Shown: positions 59,901-64,000 of the stretch, in pieces
How the letters are laid out: the number at the start of each line of letters is the position of its first letter
How positions within the stretch are numbered: the first letter of the stretch is position 1
DNA from: Osedax fenrisi
Taxonomy: Eukaryota; Annelida; Polychaeta; Sabellida; Siboglinidae
Length of the DNA stretch: 64,000 bases
NCBI GenBank assembly: GCA_964019155.1
Contig: OZ025241.1
Location: 89,890,228 to 89,954,227 of the forward strand
Direction: 5' to 3'
Translations under genes and position numbers: made by a program
Notes under the pieces: generated by a model
What the model saw: only the letters and a program-made list of their open reading frames with translations
Database searches by the model: none
Told to the model about the DNA's origin: nothing

Positions 59901-62270
59901 GACCACTGAGTCACTTGTGGTCAAGTCTATGAGAAGACTACCTGCTATCTGTGTAGGGGTATCAGTAGGGTATCAGGAGGGGGGGTAGGGTAGTGGCGGT
60001 AAGCCTTCAATACACCACAGGTTGACATAGTAACGGTAAACAATGTACAATGTATACAACCACTCATGTAGGAAGTAATATGCGCATGTAGGGGATGGCA
60101 TCACTACATTGTTAACATATAGCATTGCAATTACTGCATTACTTTAATCTCTTGCAAGATCTCCCATGTGTGGTATACTAAATCATTGAACTACCCCACC
60201 CTTATACCAAATCAATGTGTAATCTAACATCTATACACGGTATAGGGATATCAGCCTATTGTGGGTCAGTATAATGAAGCTATCGATGTAACACCTGACA
60301 CTTGATCATGTGTATATCTCATGATGATTAAATGTACTGCTGAAGCCCTACACACATTCACATATCACACAATGGCTAGAGAGATACCAACACCAGAAGA
60401 CATTACTACTAGGTCTAGTTATTATACACTGTCAGGAAGGATGCCATGTTAATAAAACTATGTAAATAGCTAACAATGCATAGTTACACTGAGATAGATA
60501 TACAATAAACATACTTAATTAGAATGTATATTTTATTATCAAGTAAAAATGTACTGGGTGATATTGTAATTAATTATACATTTAAAGTTTAAAAAATCAA
60601 GGAATCTATACATTCTATTGTGTCATTGATAGTTATAATGCATACACTTGCACCCCCACACTCATGGGGTAAAATGGGGTCACAATCTAGGTGAAGAGCA
60701 GGCTACACAAGGGTTATATAGGGCATGGGTAAATACTCCCATGCTATTAATAGAATGATTTCTATTTTTAAATTAAAAGTGAATATTTATAATGTTGTTA
60801 TTCTGTAAGGTCTCTACCACTTATAGCAGTAAATAACAAAGTATATTACTGCTATGGATTTGCTAAGTACTGCCAAGTTTATACAATTATTAATACTTTA
60901 ACCTGAATAAGATATTGTTTATGATATATGGCTCACCATTACTAAGATAACTATTATAATAGAATATTAAATATAAAAATGTTATACCTAATATGTTTAA
61001 ATGATACTTTTCTCATATTAAATATATGTACTTAATTATATTTAAATGTTTATTTAATATTCATATAAATATATTTGTAATGTTATTTGATAATAAATAT
61101 TTATTATTTTAATATATATGTTTATAATTATTATATAGTAAAAACTCTAACCTCATTTTTATGCTGACACATCAAGTTTCCAGATTGCACAAAGAAATAC
61201 GCTCTCTCCCATTTACTTGTGATCAGTGTTTGTTTACTATAAGTGGATTTGTTTGTTTCATGATATACATAGATCTAGGTAAATCTAAAATATAATATGA
61301 ATATAATAGATTGTTATTGGATATATGTGATAAAGCAATGAGTAATTTTAACATAAATAAACATAATTATTTACATTACAATTTTGTTAATATACTTAAA
61401 AATACTCGTAATATTAATTATTAGTTTATATATGGTTAATTATTATTATTAAACTATTATAAGATTATTTAATATAAGTATATCATCATAAGTACAAATA
61501 TAACTAAATAATTTATAAAGTATAGCAATAGAAATATCTAAAAATAAATGAAAGTAATTTATAATTTATAACATACATTATAAACTTATTTACCTATACA
61601 AAGTTGTGTAAAGAATAAGTATTTATAAATAGGCAGATATGTGACACAGATTAGAGTAATATATTGTTTAGAATTCCTTTGTTACAGGCATACAGATATA
61701 CCACTAAGCATAATGGCATGCTTTAACTGACATAATGTCAACATAAATCTTAACTAAATGTCAATCTTGTATCTTGTATAGGTATTTCATAACTAGATAT
61801 ATGTTAACTGGTGGTGCATAGTAATGTACAATGTAAATGTATACAGTATTATCTATAAGCTATGACAGGGGTAGTAGTACTGTGACATTGTTTGTATAAC
61901 ATCACTGTAGTTTATCAGTCAATGTGTATAGATAGTTGTTAGCATGATGTACATACGTATGTCATGTCACTCAATGTACTTAGAAGAGAGTTGTAATTCG
62001 TAATCTTTATTTCAATAAACCTATTACATATATATATTAACATTATAACAAAATCATATAACACGGGTGTTATGTGCATACCGTATATTCATGGGTTCGT
62101 AATACTAACGCACTATATACACTAAATAAACAGTGACCAATCGTGGTCACTGTAGTGAGACATCACATGCGCCACGTTACGCATGACGTGTGCATTGATA
62201 TCATGTAATAGACGTGTTTATTACAAGTAATGTATTAGAAGTAATTTATTAAACAGATAATTCACATTGC

Positions 62271-62312
<42 letters not shown>

Positions 62313-63003
62313 ACATGTTAACATATAATTAGCAAAATGCTAGTTAAATGTGCTAAATAACAGATTATTACAAGATATGATCAATAATTGTATGTCATTA
62401 TTAGTTAATAATTGTATATTAGTAATTGTGTGTAAGTATTAGTTAATATATATATTAGAATCATTATAACTCATGAGTATCAACTATTGTTATTTATATA
62501 GCAGCACATAAACTGAATATCATAATTATGGGCGTGTTTAAACTGTGAATATCTACAGCAGCGATAAACCGTCGTACATTTCGCCATACTAAATATGTAA
62601 AGGTGGTCGTAGATTCTAATCTGTGACTAATTTATAATCTCAGATTTAATTTTAACACACCCTAAGAGATATAATGCATAAAGGATAGAGAGGGGATAGA
62701 GATGGGATAATAGGATAGAGAGGGGATAGAGATAGAGTTATAGAGTGGATATAGAGATATAGAGAGGGGTAGAGATATAGAGAGGGGTAGAGTTATAGAG
62801 AGGGAATAGAGATAGAGAGGGGGGTATATAGATCGAGGGGTAGAGATGGTATTAACCTCCTCATGAATAGGTAGCCGCTATTCTGAGTTAAGTGTGTTCT
62901 ACAATCATTGTCCTGGTGATCTATTCTGTAGTCGGTACTTTGTTCTAGTATCTGTGCGTCTTCCTTTTGTTTCATAGTCAGTGTATTCAACTCTAGTTGA
63001 ACC
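49902..63003 (-). CDS. APPL-type adaptor protein (PH and PTB domains), nine visible exons; BAR part outside window
   Basis: Minus-strand exons 62857-63003, 61153-61237, 59839-59948, 57009-57051, [one not found], 53669-53878, 52922-53070, 50784-50892, 50171-50257 and 49902-50103 keep compatible phases throughout. The protein follows human APPL1 block by block: LTQNSGYLFMR; SKWERAYFFVQSGNLM; VNCFKISSV; LILQAESKKEE; APIQFDITSP; RRVNPFDE; SFIVRFIGSMQV; YETMRQIMVTRAMHNIF; IIDQSNNSIRR; SHNENKRLFGF. APPL proteins are Rab5 effectors on early endosomes that link receptors to signalling through BAR-PH membrane binding and a PTB domain. The coiled BAR region should lie beyond 64000. An exon for the PH end (human WICTINNISKQ region) was not located. 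The C-terminus is short: PTB, then about 25 residues and a stop. Confidence 0.9.
50171..50257 (-). CDS. APPL exon: PTB strands 3-5
   Basis: Acceptor CAACCAATCAG| and donor CAAGCG|GTAATG; 87 bp. Encodes (R)IIDQSNNSIRRGFMLQ and NISYWTSHNENK(R), matching human LIDPQTQVTRLTFPLPC...ATHQENKR. The acceptor has a poor pyrimidine tract; phases on both sides agree. Confidence 0.85.
50784..50892 (-). CDS. APPL exon: PTB helix 1 and strand 2
   Basis: Acceptor TTATGCAG| and donor ATGAG|GTTACT; 109 bp. Encodes GDQLIYETMRQIMVTRAMHN and IFKTSESRLLISSESM, matching human VVYETMRQILAARAIHNIF. Confidence 0.92.
50893..52921 (-). other. APPL intron
   Basis: AT-rich, no coding. Contains the palindrome 51805-52006 and an (ATA)-rich stretch around 52690-52720. 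Confidence 0.6.
51805..52006. repeat. 202 bp palindromic MITE-like element in an APPL intron
   Basis: Left end CATTGGAAATATATTTATAT and right end ATATAAATATATTTCCAATG are exact inverses. The arms of about 95 bp continue inward through AACAATA...TTTATAAATTT to a centre near 51905 (AATAATTATAAATTATT). No ORF. Confidence 0.85.
52922..53070 (-). CDS. APPL exon: start of PTB domain
   Basis: Acceptor CCGTATACAG| and donor GATAGAG|GTTACC; 149 bp. Encodes (R)RVNPFDENPP, SSGSNAGENSTF and LRSFIVRFIGSMQVDQD, matching human RRTNPFGE...LFIVRFLGSMEV. The acceptor is preceded by a (CACCAT)n-type microsatellite. Confidence 0.92.
53071..53160. repeat. GGTGATGTGGTGAT minisatellite next to a splice acceptor
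   Basis: Interrupted GTGATG/GTGGTG units at about 53090-53155 immediately upstream (minus strand) of the acceptor at 53071. Confidence 0.7.
53669..53878 (-). CDS. APPL exon: PH-PTB linker with the QFD motif
   Basis: Acceptor CCACTTGCCCAG| and donor CGCAGAG|GTTAAT; 210 bp. Encodes LTQGASISSEDKPHQ, NTPPPPIHSNKG and NAPIQFDITSPKEDTY, the last matching human DTPIQFDIISP. Starts in phase 2, so an exon ending in phase 2 must lie between 53880 and 57008; I could not find it. Confidence 0.88.
53932..54122 (-). repeat. LINE 3' tip with stem-loop
   Basis: On the minus strand: GGAGATATCTTAAAAC...ATTCTCC (54120-54083) followed by TCTATAAAGTGATCTCC and (ATTC)-like sequence at 53932. Related to 11337-11438 and 33491-33591, with an extra hairpin (CTCAGTGTATGATG...CATCA...CTGAG) in the middle. 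Confidence 0.55.
56305..56386. repeat. 82 bp hairpin MITE
   Basis: GATGGGCGTGGCCTAT at the left against ATAGGCGACGCCCATC at the right, then inner ATTACATTACACATG against CATGTAATGTAAAT. The loop is about 18 bp. Confidence 0.75.
56714..56999. repeat. (ATC)n microsatellite, about 285 bp
   Basis: Nearly uninterrupted CAT/ATC triplets. They create long Ser, His and Met repeat frames that are not genes. The array begins 10 bp from the donor of the APPL micro-exon. Confidence 0.92.
57009..57051 (-). CDS. APPL micro-exon: PH domain, C-terminal helix start
   Basis: Acceptor ATTCCTATAG| and donor GCTGAG|GTGAGT; only 43 bp. Encodes (K)TLILQAESKKEEAE, matching human SSILQAESKKDHEE. An (ATC)n microsatellite of almost 300 bp starts 10 bp after the donor. 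Confidence 0.9.
57235..59668. repeat. 2.4 kb palindrome made of two head-to-head TIR elements
   Basis: The left copy runs from GTAGGGTGGTCCG (about 57252) to CAGGCTACCCTACTGTACAC (about 58250). The right copy begins GTACAGTAGGGTAGCC (about 58268) and runs to GTTACC near 59656. Left 57240-57858 and right 58280-59668 are inverted copies, for example GGATATTTACAAGGTATAAT against its complement. The right copy lacks about 400 bp of the left and carries an 882 bp insertion (58556-59437). It is non-coding and lies inside an APPL intron. Confidence 0.8.
58556..59437. mobile_element. piggyBac-like non-autonomous element with TTAA duplication (882 bp)
   Basis: Inverted termini GGGGACGAGCGCCACTCG and CGAGTGGCGCTCGTTCCC (17 of 18 match) lie directly between TTAA at 58552-58555 and TTAA at 59438-59441. 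The sister arm of the surrounding palindrome retains the uninterrupted site (complement of CCTTTTAGC). TTAA target duplication is the hallmark of piggyBac. The interior is AT-rich without a transposase. Confidence 0.82.
59680..59836. repeat. GGTAGT/TGGTAGTGATATT degenerate minisatellite
   Basis: Repeated GGTAGT units running up to the donor of the APPL exon at 59839. They explain the Ser/Gly-rich plus-strand ORF. Confidence 0.75.
59839..59948 (-). CDS. APPL exon: PH domain, middle
   Basis: Acceptor CCCCTACACAG| and donor AAAAA|GTTAGT; 110 bp, phase 0 to 2. Encodes IAGSLLIDLTTSDSVVSS, then CVVDDRVNCFKISSVKAK, matching human VAGGLAMDIDNC...DRRYCFQITS. The donor is followed at once by an (ACC/ACT)n repeat. 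Confidence 0.9.
59949..61152 (-). other. APPL intron
   Basis: Unique-looking AT-rich sequence. No repeat family or coding segment was recognised. Confidence 0.5.
61153..61237 (-). CDS. APPL exon: PH domain strands 1-3
   Basis: Acceptor CTTATAG| and donor AATGAG|GTTAGA; 85 bp. Its first base completes a Ser codon from the previous exon (AG|T). Encodes KQTLITSKWERAYFFVQ and SGNLMCQHKNE, matching human NKTGLVSSTWDRQFYFT..GNLM. Confidence 0.9.
61238..62856 (-). other. APPL intron
   Basis: Mostly AT-rich. (TA)n at 62274-62309. A slightly GC-richer patch near 62520-62600 has no readable coding. The end at 62690-62850 is a GATAGAGAGGGG/ATAGAGAT purine repeat next to the exon donor. Confidence 0.55.
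62857..63003 (-). CDS. APPL exon: BAR-PH linker and start of PH domain
   Basis: Acceptor TTGTTTAG| (63005-63004) and donor GAGGAG|GTTAAT (62857/62856); 147 bp, phase 2 in and out. Encodes VQLELNTLTMKQKEDAQILE, YRIDHQDNDCRT, then LTQNSGYLFMR, the first PH strand. The intron then runs straight into a CTCTATC pyrimidine microsatellite (62690-62850 on plus). Confidence 0.88.
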
Positions 63004-64000
63004 CTAAACAATAGTTACATGTATATCATAAGGGTGTCAGTTAAGTATTTGTAAGTAATAAATCATTACTCAATATACTACTACTATTAATATTATTAGT
63101 ATAAATAATAATTAAAATAAAACTGTGAATAACATATAGCTATAGATTGTTAAAGATTAAAGAGATTTGTAGTTTGTTATAAGCCAATATTATATATGAT
63201 ATAATCACCAAAACCAACGCATGTAATTGTTAAACCATAACATAAATTATGTACCTATAAGTCATAGCTTTACAATACTTATCAAACAACCACTTATAAA
63301 CTATCGTAATAGGGAAACAATTAACAAAAAGATGTATGATAATAATAAAACTATTAAAACAATGCAACTAATATAACAATAACTTGTGGATAATGTTAGT
63401 TTCATTATTTATCAATTAAATTATATTATTTACAAATTATTCTTGTAATTTTTAAATATTTTTACAAATCTTGTGAAATATTTATTCCATATACATATGT
63501 ACTAAATAAATATACTAATACTAATTTATATAATAATGTTTAATTAATATGTTAATATTAAATTAATTTACAAATATTAAATTTATATACTAATAATAAA
63601 TTAATATACTTATAGCAAATTAATAAATATGCTATTTATCTGCGTAAAAAACATTTTTTACTCCGAAATATATACTTTTCAGTGGTATATTTTGTATATT
63701 TCAATGATTTCAAAGATACCAAATATTTAGTATTTAAAAAATATGCTATTAAAAATACAAATTTATAAAAGTGGTATTAATTGAAAGATTTGTTTTCATA
63801 TTATTATAAATGTCGACACTATATAATATATTGTATATTACATTATAATATGATTTTAATATAATCATATTGAAATAATTAATTTTAAAACGAATTTTTG
63901 TATTAATTTATATATTATAATTAAATATGTTCTCCTGGACAATGATACAATGTGATACAATTATTCAAGCTTGTATCAAGCACAAAATAAATGTTTCACA
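63004..64000 (-). other. APPL upstream intron to window edge
   Basis: AT-rich. I saw no exon encoding the APPL BAR domain, so those exons must be beyond 64000. Confidence 0.5.

Overview
The window is nuclear DNA from a very AT-rich animal genome. The genes have GT-AG introns, animal-type families and many dispersed transposons, and simple repeats are everywhere, mostly (TA)n with some (GT)n, (ATC)n and (ACC)n. It is almost certainly an invertebrate metazoan, because the clock-type bHLH-Orange protein here is the protostome clockwork-orange kind. I cannot name a species from sequence alone. There are no rRNA genes, CRISPR arrays or bacterial-style operons.

Layout. 1-8.9 kb holds a nearly complete two-ORF non-LTR retrotransposon whose ORF2 is split by a second, RTE-like non-LTR element. 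8.9-13.6 kb has retroelement remnants and one candidate first exon for a secreted protein on the minus strand. 13.6-19.6 kb is an old minus-strand LINE interrupted by a 2,985 bp Helitron (15233-18217). The Helitron carries a foldback repeat, a 12-copy minisatellite and a fragment of the Helitron helicase-like protein. 19.6-34.3 kb is gene-free and full of DNA transposons: three copies of one TIR family, hAT-like MITEs and a 0.6 kb palindrome with a nested insertion. 34.3-49 kb is the domain of a plus-strand clock repressor gene (cwo-like). It has two promoter-like GC-richer islands, near 34.4 kb and 41.1 kb. The second carries a dense set of CACGTG E-boxes, six of them spaced exactly 14 bp apart. 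Coding exons lie at 45.9-48.9 kb.

49.9-63.0 kb carries a convergent minus-strand gene encoding an APPL-type endosomal adaptor (BAR-PH-PTB family). Nine coding exons are readable, covering the end of the BAR-PH linker, the PH domain, the linker and the PTB domain. The upstream BAR exons lie beyond the right edge, and one PH/linker exon was not found. The introns of this gene hold palindromic transposons, including a piggyBac-like TTAA insertion with an empty-site allele in the sister arm.

The two host genes are tail-to-tail, with roughly 0.7-1 kb between their ends. The cwo product is expected to act in the nucleus on E-boxes, and the E-box array in its own upstream region fits feedback control. 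The APPL product is expected to act on early endosomes. Nothing in the sequence links the two functionally. The remaining sequence is transposon-derived or simple repeat.
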